Position numbers and translations under genes: made by a program. From Agrypnia vestita (Eukaryota > Arthropoda > Insecta > Trichoptera > Phryganeidae), in contig JADDOH010023043.1 of assembly GCA_016648135.1 (NCBI GenBank), positions 102,413 through 166,412 of the forward strand: 64,000 nt of DNA. Reading direction: 5' to 3'. Below, in pieces: positions 21,265 through 32,100 of this stretch. Position 1 is the stretch's first letter; every line of letters begins with the position of its first letter. Under the pieces are notes generated by a model. That model made no database searches. It was not told the origin of the DNA and was given only the letters and a program-made list of their open reading frames with translations.

Positions 21265-21293
21265 CCACAACACCAACATTCACAACAACATAT

Positions 21294-21339
21294 CAACCCT
21301 GATGATGGACCCTGCAATGGGATTCGAAACGTCGGCCCG
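21294..21339 (+). ncRNA. Hammerhead ribozyme downstream of PLE ORF (family P4)
   Basis: CC-CTGATGA-T-GGACCC-TGCAAT-GGGATTC-GAAA-CGTC, with predicted cleavage after C21333 and GG continuing stem I. CTGATGA and GAAA are intact and stem II pairs with one bulge. Stem III is the short palindrome ACGT. Stem I is weak here (2 bp, then C-A) but 3 bp in the sister copy at 24496-24538. Confidence 0.7.
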
Positions 21340-21411
21340 AAAGGTCTTAACAACACGGCATAATACCCCAGAAAACACACTTGAAGATTCTGAGTGGCCG
21401 TGAAAAACATT

Positions 21412-21440
21412 ATTAATAATTTCGTTGTCTGTCGTTGACG
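21412..21440 (-). repeat. S-family tail fragment
   Basis: The minus strand reads CAACGACAGACAACGAAATTATTAAT, the 3' tail of the S repeats at 13.9, 23.2 and 47.4 kb. Only the tail is present. Confidence 0.45.
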
Positions 21441-21560
21441 TTTAATGCATGTTGCTACGGCCACCACTCCATGGAGCGCCGAAAAAATACTATAAATATA
21501 TATTAGGGCTTAGCAAAGACGAGAACTAGTGTTCCGTCATTTTTTACGGGTTGCAGCTAG

Positions 21561-21845
21561 TCTATACTAATATATAAAGAGGTAAAGTTTGTAAGTTTGG
21601 ATATATGAGGTAATCTCCGAAACTACCCGACCGATTTCAAAAATTCTTTCACCAATATTTAGAATGTGCTTTAACGTTGAATACAGGTTATATATTATCC
21701 AAATAAAATAAAAGAGCTTTTCATGGTGACCTATTTTTACGATGAAAAAATGATCGAGCGATGCGTTTTTTACCAACGCTGCCTTGAAGGTAAGAGATAG
21801 TTAAATATTTTATTCAGAGAAGTTGTAGAAATCAAAAAGTTCTTT
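21561..21845 (+). mobile_element. Helitron-like 5' end, joined to a Helitron-like 3' end
   Basis: Starts with TCTATACTAATATATAAAGA, the TC-initial terminus typical of insect non-autonomous Helitrons, and continues with CTCCGAAACTACCCGACCGA and AATAAAATAAAAGAGCTTTT. Immediately upstream (21541-21560) is TACGGGTTGCAGCTAG, whose CTAG end resembles a Helitron 3' terminus (CTRR). No Rep/helicase ORF is present. The homologous fragment is at 3547-3870. Confidence 0.6.
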
Positions 21846-22393
21846 AAAAAAGTCCGTGACAACATATATCTATATGTTAAGGTTAATACACAAATTGATT
21901 AAATGTGAAGCCGTGTGGGGACAGCTAGCTCAATGTTAGTTTGATTTAAAATAATAGGTTTAAATTTTAGATTGATTTCCCAATACATTTTTTGTTTTGA
22001 CTTCCCCAATAATACTAATTTCGAATATCCGTCCGTAATTGTAACTAGAATCCAAATCTGAACTCATTCAATTTTCATTAAATTTAATTAAAACATTATT
22101 CCGTTTTCGAAATTAGTGTGATTTCAAATGGTACACATTTACACTTTTGATTGATTTCCCAGTAGGTACCTACACTTTTTTGTTTTGACTAAATAATATA
22201 TAACTATATGATTAATAAATAATAATTATTTTTATATTAAAAATGTGGTCACATCTATATTAAATAAAAGAAAAAAATGATGTATGTAATAATTTGTAAA
22301 AAATATGTAACTAAACATAATTAAATTTGCAGTTATAATATTGTGCTTGTTAGGTCAAGGATAAGAAAGTTGCTTATTAACAAAATAGTCGGG

Positions 22394-22475
22394 GATTCAA
22401 ACCTCGTTTAAGCATACCATCAAGTTTAAACTGTGATTCGAACCTCGTTTAGGGATACCAATAAGTTTAAACTGT
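22394..22475. repeat. 41-bp tandem repeat (2 copies)
   Basis: GATTCAAACCTCGTTTAAGC ... AAGTTTAAACTGT at 22394-22434 is repeated at 22435-22475 as GATTCGAACCTCGTTTAGGG ... AAGTTTAAACTGT. The GATTCGAACC word resembles a reversed tRNA B-box, so the unit may derive from a SINE. Confidence 0.75.
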
Positions 22476-22949
22476 TTTTCATAGCACGAGTCCTTCTTGT
22501 CTTTTGAAAAAAGAGGATTATTGATGTGAGGCGTGTTCCATATATCAATAAATCAGAAAAATTAAGAATTTAATATCAATTTTTTCTAATACACGGTGAG
22601 GTCGATTGATAAAAAATTCAATAGATTCCGAGAATTTGACGTTTGATGGTATCAACTTTATGCTATTCGCTTAGGAACAGATCGCCACGTATCAGTTTCT
22701 GAAACCGCATTGCAAATTGGGACCGGAAATTGTTAATAAATTTGAGCGATAATTTATGTCTCGTAAACCACAAAAGGCTCCCTTTATTATCCTTAAGTGT
22801 TACTTAATCTATCTAATTAAAATTCCAATATTTTTGAGCGCATATTTAAATACTTAACCTGTTATTGGTGATCGATAGATAATATTTGATACCAAATCGA
22901 AGTAAATTTATTTATGATTTTCAGCTCAACTAATAGAGATTATAACTTA

Positions 22950-23213
22950 CTACCGTGAAAAATCACGGAACATAACAGCACATGGTTCGCATCTTTGCTC
23001 CTATATGTACGATATTTTTGACGGTTCACGCAGGCTCGGCGATAGCAACATTGTTAAGTTGCGGCCGGTTCGGGTTTGCTGGCCCGGGGTTCAAGCCCCA
23101 TCTCCGGCCGTTAATCTAGTTTTTTTAGCCGTGAATTCGAACGTAATTACGGACGTTACACGAAGTTAAGGACAGACGGACAAACAGACAGACAACGAAA
23201 TTATTATATTTAG
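22950..23213 (+). repeat. S-family repeat, best-preserved copy (tRNA-like SINE)
   Basis: Hairpin CCGTGA-AAAA-TCACGG (22953-22968), GGTTCGCATCTTTGCTCC, a GC-rich middle with GCGGCCGGTTCGGGTTTGCT and the B-box-like GGGGTTCAAGCCCC (23088-23101), GCCGTGAATTCGAACG, TACGGACGTTACACGAAGTT and the tail ACAGACAACGAAATTATTAT. It has no ORF of its own. The B-box argues for a pol III/SINE origin; the terminal hairpin is unusual for a SINE. Confidence 0.7.
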
Positions 23214-23564
23214 ATAAAACGTTGTTGAATTATAATAGGTAGTGGTCACTTCAGGGCCAACGCTGCCCATTGCGCGTTCACTGCCCGTGTTTTTATAAAA
23301 CCTATTTTTCGATATTTTCTTACTTATTTCGATGGGCTTACTGTGACGCCGCCTGGAGACAGATTGGCAAAACATAAAATAAGCGGTTCGTGTTTTGGCT
23401 GTTTTTCTCGGATCTCACCACTAGGCTTTTAACGCTAGCATTAAATATATATTTTTTTGTTTTTAATTCATAGTTTTGTGTTTTGGTTAAATATACAGAG
23501 TAAAAATATAAATTTGAAAAAAACTTGCAACTAGGATTTAAACAGAGTAAAAATATAAATTCCA

Positions 23565-23640
23565 AAAAAACTTGCTACTAGGATTTGAACCTGCGATCCT
23601 AGAAAGTCGGATGCCAAATGTTGCTCATCTGCTATTGGTG
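23565..23640 (-). repeat. tRNA-derived SINE head
   Basis: The minus strand has GCAGATGAGCAACATTTGGC, TCCGACTTTCTAGGATCGC and the B-box AGGTTCAAATCCTAGTAGC. The A-box is degenerate. The adjacent block AAAAATATAAATT(T/C)nnAAAAAAACTTGC-ACTAGGATTT is duplicated in tandem (23502-23580). Confidence 0.55.
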
Positions 23641-24189
23641 ACAGATCAAAATACATAATTCATTTGTAACAATGTCCGTAACTAATGTTACCAAGTACTA
23701 GGTGCCGCTGTTTTCATAGTCTTACGCTAACAGATGGCACTGTTTACATGTTAACACAAACATACTACGTTTTCGTGATAATTTTTGTGTATTGTGAAAG
23801 TTAAATTTTAATAAGAATTGTGTGAAAAACTGAAGTAAATGAAGTAGAATTTCAGCGATTAGAGTTCATAGATCATTTGAATTAACAATAATTGTGAGTT
23901 TATTCGCATGTTAATGAAAATTTTTTTTATATTTTAGATTGATTTCGCAATATGTTTATTGTTGCGACTGATAAATGTAAATAAAACTAAATGTAAACTA
24001 ATTAATGTAAATGTGGACTTCAAAATGAAAAGGCTATAGTTTTTGAAGGATCTAGCAAGTAGGTACGTGGATGTAATATACGAGACACGAGATAAGAAAT
24101 GTTTCCTCTATACCTATGGAAAAATAAGAAATTCTCGCATACCATAACGGCAATTGTTAAAGGAAAGAGTGAGTAGATGGTAAAATATC

Positions 24190-24425
24190 TTATGTGCTCA
24201 GAATGCCAGAGAAACGAATACCAAGAAAAATCCTCTTGGTAACTCCGGAAGAAAGACGGCCGGTGGGTCGACCCAGATTAAGCTGGGAGAAGCAACGAAA
24301 AAATGTGCATGAAATCAGAATGGGTCTGGACTGATTGACTCATGCGGAAGCAGCCCAGGACAGGGGAACATGGAAGCACCTTGTCGAGTCTTCGGGCCCC
24401 CGACCCTACTAGGGCAAGGGAATGA
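24190..24425 (+). pseudogene. LINE RT C-terminal end (family B)
   Basis: Translation: LRMPERRIPRKILLVTPEER, GRPRLSWEKQRKN, then LTHAEAAQDRGTWKHLVES and SGPRPY with a stop, followed by GKG. This is the same ending as 8545-8945, with an extra stop. Heavily truncated. Confidence 0.75.
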
Positions 24426-24437
24426 AAATTAATAATT

Positions 24438-24575
24438 ATCAAACCTTCTGTGTATAGTTTTCTGGGATATTCTGCCGTGTACATGTGACCCCTCTGGCCA
24501 ACGTTTCGGATCCCATTGCAGGGTCCATCATCAGGGCTGATCAGGGCAGAAAACTATACACAGAAGATTCTGAAC
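24438..24575. mobile_element. Collapsed palindromic hammerhead element (family P4)
   Basis: Left arm CTTCTGTGTATAGTTTTCTG (24441-24460) recurs inverted as CAGAAAACTATACACAGAAG (24546-24565). Between them is one minus-strand hammerhead; the second copy expected on the right arm is missing. It looks like a twin-hammerhead palindrome that lost one ribozyme. Confidence 0.6.
24496..24538 (-). ncRNA. Hammerhead ribozyme (family P4), intact core
   Basis: Minus strand: GCC (stem I), CTGATGA, T, GGACCC-TGCAAT-GGGATCC, GAAA, CGTT with cleavage after the final T at 24500, then GGC closing a 3-bp stem I. Stem II pairs as GGACCC with GGG-A-TCC, one bulged A. The core is complete. The sister copy at 21294-21339 follows PLE coding sequence, which identifies the family. 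Confidence 0.75.
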
Positions 24576-24594
24576 GGCCGTGAAAACCTAAGGA

Positions 24595-25095
24595 CAATTA
24601 TCAAACCAACAATCACGCCGTTTCTCTGCAGGGTTAGGCAGAGAGGATAGAACGCCATATTTTTCAATCTTGACACACCACTTTTGCTTCGGCTACATTC
24701 ATTATATTCTATGGTTGTTGAGGCTTGTAATAGGGCCATCCTCCAATACTTATAGTATCTGATCGTGTCGGGTTGTTCGCGGACGCCTTCTATTCCTGTT
24801 GCCTTCAACACTCGCCCCAAATATTTTCTTAACCACCCTTTCCTATACGTTCTGCATGACCAAACCATCTCAGCACTCATTTCTTTATTTTATCTACCAT
24901 ACTACAGCCAGCATTACATTCACTTCTAATTTGTTCATTCCTCGCTCTATTGACCAAAGATTTTCTACACAAATGTCTTAGTAACCGAATTCAGTCTACC
25001 TTCATTTCTTTTATGCCAATTCCAGGATTCAATTCCGCACGTCAGAGTTGGCACCAGAACGCCATAATGTATCGCTAGTCTTGCTGATGATGATG
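24595..25095 (-). pseudogene. LINE RT C-terminal end (family A)
   Basis: On the minus strand, in pieces: VPTLTCGIESWNWHKRNEGR and LNSVTKTFV near 24970-25080, then KKYLGRVLKATGIEGVREQP, RYYKYW and RLKNMAFYPLCL near 24600-24850. Order and wording match the tails at 2935, 29580 and 59063. Frameshifts separate the pieces. Confidence 0.7.
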
Positions 25096-25194
25096 ACAAA
25101 ATTAATGAAGAAAAATGTTTAGGTACAATTTTTATTCTTGATAAATAGTTTCTTCCCAAAAAATGCAATTTGGGTCAAAACTGCCATCTGTGGG

Positions 25195-25410
25195 CGCAAT
25201 TGGTTAACCATGTGTGTGGGCAAAGCTAACCCGAGGATATTTTGACATTACGTCAACTTTCGCGGAAATTTCAAACACTGGTCGTAACGCGATAGCGCGG
25301 GTCCGTTGGCGGCTGCGGGACCTCTGCGGGGTAAAAACTCGGGATATTTTACATTACAAAACATTTTTATTTTGGCTACACCTGATTCACATCGATGACC
25401 TCACAAAGCC
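25195..25410. other. GC-rich island 3 (possible conserved non-coding element)
   Basis: CTGCCATCTGTGGGCGCAAT, GGTCGTAACGCGATAGCGCG, GTCCGTTGGCGGCTGCGGGA and CCTCTGCGGGG stand out from AT-rich flanks. Single copy in the window. A 90-codon ORF overlaps but has no domain. Confidence 0.3.
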
Positions 25411-25439
25411 AAGTAACGCGAGACAACAATGCGATGTTT

Positions 25440-25840
25440 TACGAAGGGATAATTTTTTTTTTACAAAGCAAGTAAAACATGTTTAAAACAAAAATTTTAA
25501 ACCATTTATCGGAGTTACATCGTTATCATACATACATAGTTACATGCTTATCCTTTTACATCCTCTTATGTAGCTTTACTTGTCTGCAAGCCACAAAAAT
25601 TTGTAATTAATATTTGAGCCGCTTTCTAACCAAAAAAATTTGGCGATTATTCCGGATGTAGACTACTATGATCAATAATTAATTTAAATCAGTTTATTTA
25701 TTAAAATAAATAAATTACAATGCTGTTTTGAGTTTAGTAAGTTTTGGAAAAAACCATGTCTTTGACGCAATTTGTATTGATTAAAAGATTTAATTGTATA
25801 TAAGATAGATAGTAAAAAATATCAATATTAATCTTAATTA
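25440..25840. other. AT-rich stretch, no gene seen
   Basis: No ORF, repeat partner or motif of note, apart from AATAAATAAATT runs near 25700. Confidence 0.35.
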
Positions 25841-25874
25841 ATTAAAAACTTTGTATAAATCACTTGGAGTAACT

Positions 25875-25919
25875 TTACGTCTACCGGTTTTGATATAACT
25901 GTATCTTTGTCAGGACGTA
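25875..25919 (-). ncRNA. Hammerhead relic (family P3)
   Basis: Minus strand: ACGTC-CTGACAA-A-GATACAG...-AAAA-CCGGTA-GACGT. Stem I is a perfect 5-bp pairing (ACGTC/GACGT), but CTGACGA is CTGACAA and GAAA is AAAA, so the core is dead. The stem III palindrome ACCGGT is retained. Confidence 0.6.
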
Positions 25920-26751
25920 TGCATATTAACTATTAATATCAAAATTAGTTACGAATGATGAAATTGATACTGTCAGATAATATAACACGTTGCCTTGTAT
26001 TCTTATAATATGTATAGTGGTGCTTTTGCTTCCAATCCCCCCATTAGTGTCGTATCCAATTTAGCGCCTCTTAGAATAGGTATCACAATATCTTCGAATG
26101 CGAATGCTTGAGGATTTCAGCACTCTCTCGGGATGACTGTTTTACCAGCCTTGGAAGCTTCTGAAGCGATGTTCCCTAGTTTCCCGACAATATTAAAAAA
26201 CCTAAATTGTCTAATCTAGCACAATATCCCCTTTTCCTGTCTCCAGATGTTACCAAGACCAAGCGTGGGATGCGTTAATAGTTTTCCATGTAACCGGGAA
26301 GACGTGCCTACGGCATTTGAAGCTGATTGGAGGAGGCTCGATGCCATTACTACACACCTTGTTTTTGCATTATTCGATTTTCGATTCAAATTTTATCATT
26401 CCTTTAGGAACGCATAAGAGAGGTGGTCTACCAGTGAGGGTGCGAACTAGATAGCTTATTCTTTTCTTTACGTTCAGATACCTTTCTGCATGCACTCAAG
26501 TTTAAGATTAGCGGCTCAATACAAAATTATTTGATGTTTTAACGCTATATTTTAGCGTTTTACTTACACATTTTTTGTACCTGTTTTACCTGTTATCTGC
26601 CAAAATCCCCCGAACTCAAATGTCATTATATCCAAATCTTTTTTCTTACATTAGTTTTGATCTATAGAAAATATTTCAGGTTTGACACTATAACGTAAGT
26701 CTGGCGGTCGCTGGCTTTTGATCTATAAAATGACATTATTTTAAATTTTTT

Positions 26752-27650
26752 ACTTAGAACATGCCTCTGTGATTTGGTGTCCCTTCTATATAAACCAAAT
26801 AAGTCACATCGAATCCGTGCAACATCGCTTCTTAAGAAAACTTGCATGGACGATGGGCTTGGATAAAGCAGACTACTCGTACAGTGAAATTGAGTCAATG
26901 TTAAAAATTTATAACCTCCAAAAACATAGAGAAGACACTGACTTAATCACCATATTTAAAATATTAAACGGCCACACTAATGTGCCTTCGTTACTGGGTC
27001 AAATAAAATTCAATATCCCTTCCCGTAGACTCAGAGATAAAATGAAGTTCCTTAGTCATCATAGAACCAATTATGGATTCCATGCTCCCATGTCACGGTT
27101 ATGTCGTCTTATAAACTCAAGACAGGATCTGGACTTCATCGGTGTAAGTCTGTCCATATTTAAGCAATATTTATTTATTTATATGTTGATTTCTATTTAA
27201 TTTATATATAAGATTTTGGTTGGACTGTGCCCGTCTCACTAGAAATATCTGTGTTGAGACAGGTGTAGTTTACAATAGTGTATAAGTACAAAACGTAGTA
27301 AATAGATATAAAGTAGAATAATTATTTGTATTTGATAAGTATTGTTTCTTAACATAACACAGTAAAGTGATTAAAGTAACGTAATAGAAAATATATCATA
27401 TAAGTGTATAAGGTTATAGTGTGTTAGTGTGTTTGTGTAAGTGTGCCTATTTTATCTCTCCCCTTGCTTCGGATCCTCTGTTATCTGATTAGATAGTCTA
27501 GATCTGGTCTCCATCTTGTTAGTATTTTTCATTTGTCCTTGCTTTTGTTTTAAATTGCTATAACTTTTATTCTGATGTATTTTATGTTGTTCCTGTTATG
27601 TATTATAATTGATTGGACTATGTCCGTTAATTTCAATAAATAAATAGGTG
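26752..27650 (+). pseudogene. LINE 3' end: RT C-terminus plus 3' UTR (family E, CR1/jockey-group)
   Basis: An open frame from 26752 reads YLEHASVIWCPFYINQISHI, ESVQHRFLRKLAW, YNLQKHREDTDLITIFKILN and SRLCRLINSRQDLDF, the well-known C-terminal domain of CR1/jockey-group LINE reverse transcriptases. The frame stays open to the stop at 27198-27200, but catalytic FADD-type motifs are absent (5' truncation). The downstream sequence to about 27650 is its 3' UTR, ending TTTCAATAAATAAATA. The intact C-terminal frame suggests a younger insertion than the other LINE tails. Confidence 0.85.
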
Positions 27651-27659
27651 CAAAAGAGT

Positions 27660-27970
27660 AAATGAGTCACCCACCCTCACGCTTTCGAGTCATGTGACAT
27701 CTGCTAACACTAAATATCCTCCTAATTTCGAATTTCGTTGCAAGTTTTAAGGGATGTAGTAAAAAACAGGGCGTGACTGAACCGGCGCGCGGGATCTTAG
27801 CCGCCCGACGTCGGGGGATGAAATTAAGACGTTAAACACAGTCGAGGGATTATTTCCACACATTTCAAACGTCATTTTATAGTTGCCGTTAATTGGGCGT
27901 AAAATGACGGGGTGGGTTCTGCCAACACCGACCACCGCCTTCCAGAGTTCCGACCGAGTCAGCTGTGACG
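27660..27970. other. GC-rich island 4 (possible conserved non-coding element)
   Basis: GAACCGGCGCGCGGGATCTT, CCGCCCGACGTCGGGGGATG, GTTAATTGGGCGTAAAATGA and CGGGGTGGGTTCTGCC. Unique in the window and non-coding by eye. Homeobox-like TTAAT and TTTAT words are embedded in GC-rich context. Confidence 0.35.
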
Positions 27971-28364
27971 GGAATTTTAACTAATTTCGTTTTAATCTCC
28001 TGCCAAAACTGTTTGGGGACGATCAGGGTACAAGTAATTAATTTTGTGTTCATTTTTTTTATGAAATAAATAAAATATTTTTTAAAGTTCCATATATATG
28101 TTCGAAATCAAGAAATCATTAATATATTTCAATGGTCTATGCTAGAGATATCTGTTGTTTTTTCTCATTAACTAGTTAGTATACCTACATAGATTACGCA
28201 ACTGGTAATGATACCTCTATATTTTATTTTTTAATGTGGAGTTCTAGTAATATTCCTTTTAACGTATATATGATATTCTTTCGAATTGTTAAACATATTT
28301 ACTAAAATACGCCTGAAAGACAGTATTTTTAAATTTTAACTCCTTTCGTATGCCAGAATATATT

Positions 28365-28665
28365 TTAGCAATATTTTATACGAAAGTAAGTTCTAAGAAT
28401 ACAGTTACTGGATTTGTCCCCAGAGGGATGATTAATTAATTAAGGATAAATTATAGATGTCTCAAAGACGAAGCTAATTATGTATGGGGAATGTGGATGG
28501 AAGTCCGATGGAAGTGCAATGGCTCAGGGCTACAACCTGTATGAGCTGGCTTAAGTCTCTGTGAGACTTTTATAATTTATCCTAATTAATTATTCATCCT
28601 TCTAGGGACGAAATCTAGTAACTGCATTCTTAGAACAAACTTTCGTATAAAATATTGTTAAAGTA
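28365..28665. mobile_element. R-family foldback element, complete copy
   Basis: Long terminal inverted repeats of about 90-100 bp: AGCAATATTTTATACGAAAG ... TTCTAAGAATACAGTTACTG ... TTGTCCCCAGAGGGATGA ... ATTAAGGATAAATTATAGA on the left, inverted on the right as TATAATTTATCCTAATTAAT ... TTCTAGGGACGAAA ... AACTGCATTCTTAGAAC ... CTTTCGTATAAAATATTG. The short centre holds GGAAGTCC and TGTATGAGCTGGCTTAAG. It has no transposase. Partial copies lie at 8395, 19805, 31995, 35248, 39895, 46035, 54225 and 60525. Confidence 0.75.
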
Positions 28666-28699
28666 TTTTTTCGTTGATTCTTAATATATATAGCTATAA

Positions 28700-29290
28700 A
28701 TCAATATTTTGAATTCTCATATACCAACACATAATCGGTAACGTTCAATATTATTACTATAATAATCTTTATGATGATATTGTAAAGAGATGGTAGAATC
28801 CGGAGGAATTACGCACTTTCAAAATCTCTCGAATACTCCATAACAAACAAACAATCCGGAATTGACTGGAACATTCTCGCGAACGCTGGAAAAGTCGAAG
28901 CTAAAAATGTTGAAACGAAGAAAGTTCTCGAGGCATCGCGAAACCAACATGTTTTGTATGAAAAGGCATAACCGCGCAAGTAAGTCACATTGAAGTTTGT
29001 TAAGTGCGAGTTTGATAAAAACGCCCCATTACCAGCGTGTTGTAAATCGAAGAACAGATATCGTACTTACGTGTGAAAATTGAGGGGAATATTCTCGAAA
29101 GTGATCGATGCGGTAGACACAGCTTAAAAAAAGTGTTCCACGGACGAGTGACTGGAGATAATAACTGTGAATTACTAATATTCTGTAAAGATTTAGTGAC
29201 TGTGAATTTAAGAACAGTGCTCTGACTTAGTTCGTGTCCGGTGACTTTTTAGTAAATTAACAAAAACTTAAATCAAGTAAAAGTAAATAA
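28700..29290. other. Unclassified, moderately GC, no gene recognised
   Basis: The region includes TTCTCGCGAACGCTGGAAAAG, GGCATCGCGAAACCAACATG and TTCTCGAAAGTGATCGATGCG. No repeat partner and no ORF. It may be part of an unidentified LTR or unique host DNA. Confidence 0.3.
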
Positions 29291-29297
29291 TTCAAAA

Positions 29298-29490
29298 TTG
29301 AACCACCCCGCGTCGGCCTTCCAGGAATCGCGTTGCAGCGAGAAAGGTCGAGCCGTGTGTAAATACATTAAAACTAAATACGGCCCATATATTAGCCGGC
29401 TCGGGCAGCTAGCCGTCGGGATGCTGCTCTGCGACCTAAATGCAAAACTGCCAAACTTAATTCACTCAAATTTGTCACGTTTGGACTAAT
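29298..29490. other. GC-rich island 5 with short ORF
   Basis: CCCCGCGTCGGCCTTCCAGG, GCCGGCTCGGGCAGCTAGCC and GTCGGGATGCTGCTCTGCGA form a compact GC-rich block. A 63-codon ORF spans it without a recognisable domain. Function not identified; it resembles the other unique GC-rich islands. Confidence 0.3.
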
Positions 29491-29574
29491 AATAATAATA
29501 TTTGGATAATTTACATAGCGCTGTTTCGAAGGCGCTTCACATAAAAAATTAATCTTGCAAAACAACTCACTTAC

Positions 29575-29975
29575 TTACTTACTCACCATCACGCCGTTTC
29601 CCCGTGGGGGTAGGAAGAGATGATAGAGCGCCACACTCTTCTATCCTGACAACTCTCGCCTCATCCACATTCATACATCTTCGCATGTAAGCTCGCCGGT
29701 TTTTGAGGCTTCTAACGGGACCATCTTCGAGTATCTGGTTAATCTGGTCGTGCCACGTCTTCCGCGGTCGCCCAAATCATCTGAGCGACCCTTTTTTTCT
29801 TCTAGTAATTATGCTAAGATCAGCTTTACATTCATTCCTAATATCTGCATTCTTTACTCTATCATAAATTGATTTGCCACGCATACGTCTGAGGATCTCA
29901 TCTCCACTGCATTCATTCTACTTTCGTTCCTCTTCTGCCAGCTCCAGGCTTCACTTACATACATCAATGTTGGTA
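29575..29975 (-). pseudogene. LINE RT C-terminal end (family A)
   Basis: The minus strand contains LMYVSEAWSWQKRNESRMNA near 29920-29970, then GRPRKTWHDQ-like sequence near 29745-29770 and a CQDRRVWRS-like ending near 29630. The Alu-like plus-strand phrase ATCACGCCGTTTCCCCGTGG marks the end, as at 59065. Several frameshifts. Confidence 0.7.
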
Positions 29976-30044
29976 ATTGGTAATCAGTGTTGGCAAAACT
30001 ACTTACTGGCTAATAAATTTTTTTACTGTTACTTATCATCATCA

Positions 30045-30195
30045 CTCTTAGTACACAACCCTTGGTGGGTCTTGGCCTCCTCGATAATCTTCCTCCACTC
30101 ATCTCGGTTTAGTGCAAGCTCTCTCCAGTTCCGAAGCTCCAAGGCAGAGATGTCTTTGAGGACGTTGTCACTCCATCTTAATTTTGGCATTCCTT
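30045..30195 (-). pseudogene. LINE RT C-terminal fragment (family G)
   Basis: Minus-strand translation: GMPKLRWSDNVLKDISALEL, RNWRELALNRDEWRKIIEEA, KTHQGLCTK, followed by the (GAT)n-type tail SDDD. This is the common end of another arthropod LINE family. The frame is open over the whole fragment. Confidence 0.75.
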
Positions 30196-30404
30196 TACTG
30201 TTACTTATACACTAGATGATATACAAAAAAGGAATTAATGGTTAAAATTAATGTTGAGAGTGCCAGAAAGAATTAGGTATTTTTTTGGAGTGCATACTAG
30301 GAGTGGAATACATAGTAGATATTTATGGTGGGCTGTCGAAACGTAAACCGAATATTTAAATTTTGAGAATTTACTCACTACCAAAAAACATATAACTATG
30401 TGAC

Positions 30405-30515
30405 TCTGAGTAACTTACTTACCACTGTGCCGTTTCTCACGGGGGTAGGCAAAGAGGATAGAGCACCACAATTTTCTTCACACAACTCTCGCTTCATTGA
30501 CATTCATGTACCAGT
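30405..30515 (-). pseudogene. Short LINE tail (family A)
   Basis: The plus strand reads GTGCCGTTTCTCACGGGGGT, AGGCAAAGAGGATAGAGCAC and CACAACTCTCGCTTCATTGACATTCATGTA, parallel to 29583-29680. About 110 bp survive. Confidence 0.6.
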
Positions 30516-30519
30516 CCAA

Positions 30520-31115
30520 TCGAATAACGCAAATGCAATAATTCCGGAAAGCATAGCAACTTAAAAGAACGAGAAATTTGAGTTGAAATAATTCATGATT
30601 GGAGAATTAATTTTTTAATTTTTTAAAACAGTTCAGGCAACTTAACAGGTTGCAAATTAATAGAATACTAGAATAAGTAAAGTAAGTACCTACTAAATAA
30701 GTAAATACAATTTTAAGGAAAATTACTATAATAAGTTAACCAACAATCACAAGGAATGTTTATTTAAGTAATATTACTTTAAGTACCTGAAAATTACATC
30801 AAAAAGTATGATAAAATATTGTACAGTATACTTCTTTTGCAACCATACCTACTTACTATAATTAAGTTCTAACGTAAAATATTTTAGTTTGAGTTGCGTG
30901 ATTCATTTAAGGCATTTATTTAAAAAAATTATCCAAACACCTCAGTTTTAACAGTTATATCCTAATTCTGTCAATATTAATACCGTAGATAGGAGATGAT
31001 CATATATGTACTTGCCAGTAGAATAGATATTTTACTCTTTAAACTGTGTATTATTGTAAATTAGTTGTATTAATTAATGTACAGAACTGGTTCAGTTTAT
31101 TCATTGTCTATTATA
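30520..31115. other. AT-rich tract without gene
   Basis: No domain, repeat partner or structured motif recognised. Confidence 0.35.
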
Positions 31116-31124
31116 CAAATGGCA

Positions 31125-31240
31125 TACTTAATACTACCCTGCAACGGGGTCCGAAATGTCAGCGAGAGCGGTCGGAGTTACACGGCAGAACAGCTCAGAA
31201 TACAGGGGAGAGTAGTTTTATCTTGAAAACGTAAATCAAA
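31125..31240 (+). repeat. PLE terminal sequence relic (family P4)
   Basis: CCCTGCAACGGGGTCCGAAATGTC keeps half of stem II and the GAAA box of the P4 hammerhead but has lost CTGATGA. The following CACGGCAGAACAGCTCAGAA corresponds to ACACGGCATAATACCCCAGAA at 21355. Inactive. Confidence 0.55.
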
Positions 31241-31244
31241 CAAC

Positions 31245-31990
31245 TATATACTAGTATGTGTTTTTTTATAGGTTTTATTAAGTGAAGTATTAACATTTGA
31301 ACTTCTATTCCAATAGCATTTATAATTTATTATAAAAGTCATTGTCAAAGTATATTGCCAAACTTAATTACAAACATTAATTTCTACGGGCACTTGACGT
31401 GATAGAACTAAATATTAATAGTCTTATCACAAACGATCTATTGTTTTCAGATGGCAAAAAATCTTTAATGTAAAATGTCGTTCGACGAAGTCAAAGTATT
31501 TGGGACATGGCTAAGAAAGAAATATTATTTTTATATTACAATGGTGTGATTTTAGGAAATATAATGTTGTGGAGATGATACGGGGTGGAATTTAAGAAAA
31601 TAATAAAATGGTTGTAATTAAAAACACTGTTAAATTAGACCAAATTCACTTATACAAAAGTAAATTAAATATAGGTACTTATTTCACAACAAAAATGTAT
31701 TCAAATATTGATCAAATATGTTATACTCTGAAATTTTTTGTCATATAATACCGACATAGATTAATCTATTTGAACTGAAAATGGGCAGTTCGCATTTAGA
31801 AATTATTAAATCCCACTGAAATTTTTATACTAGCAGTAGTTACTCCGAGAAATTAGAATACACTTGTGTACGAAACCTGAAAATAATCGTTACCCTAATT
31901 TTTTATATAAGTACTAAAGGTAGCATTTGTATATGGCACCAATGGTTTTGCAATAAAAATATTAATTTAGTTTAATGATGTTATTTTTGT
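31245..31990. other. AT-rich tract without gene
   Basis: No credible ORF and no repeat partner recognised. Confidence 0.35.
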
Positions 31991-31994
31991 AAGT

Positions 31995-32100
31995 ATGTTC
32001 TAATTACTGAATTTTGTCCACAGAGAGAAAATCATTAATTAAGACAAATTATAGATTTCTCACAGAGACGAAGTTCATTATGACTTTTAAATCTGGTATT
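31995..32100 (+). repeat. R-family terminal fragment
   Basis: TATGTTCTAATTACTGAATT, TTGTCCACAGAGAGAAAATC and AATTATAGATTTCTCACAGAGACGAAG match the left arm of 28365-28665. The right arm is missing. Confidence 0.6.
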
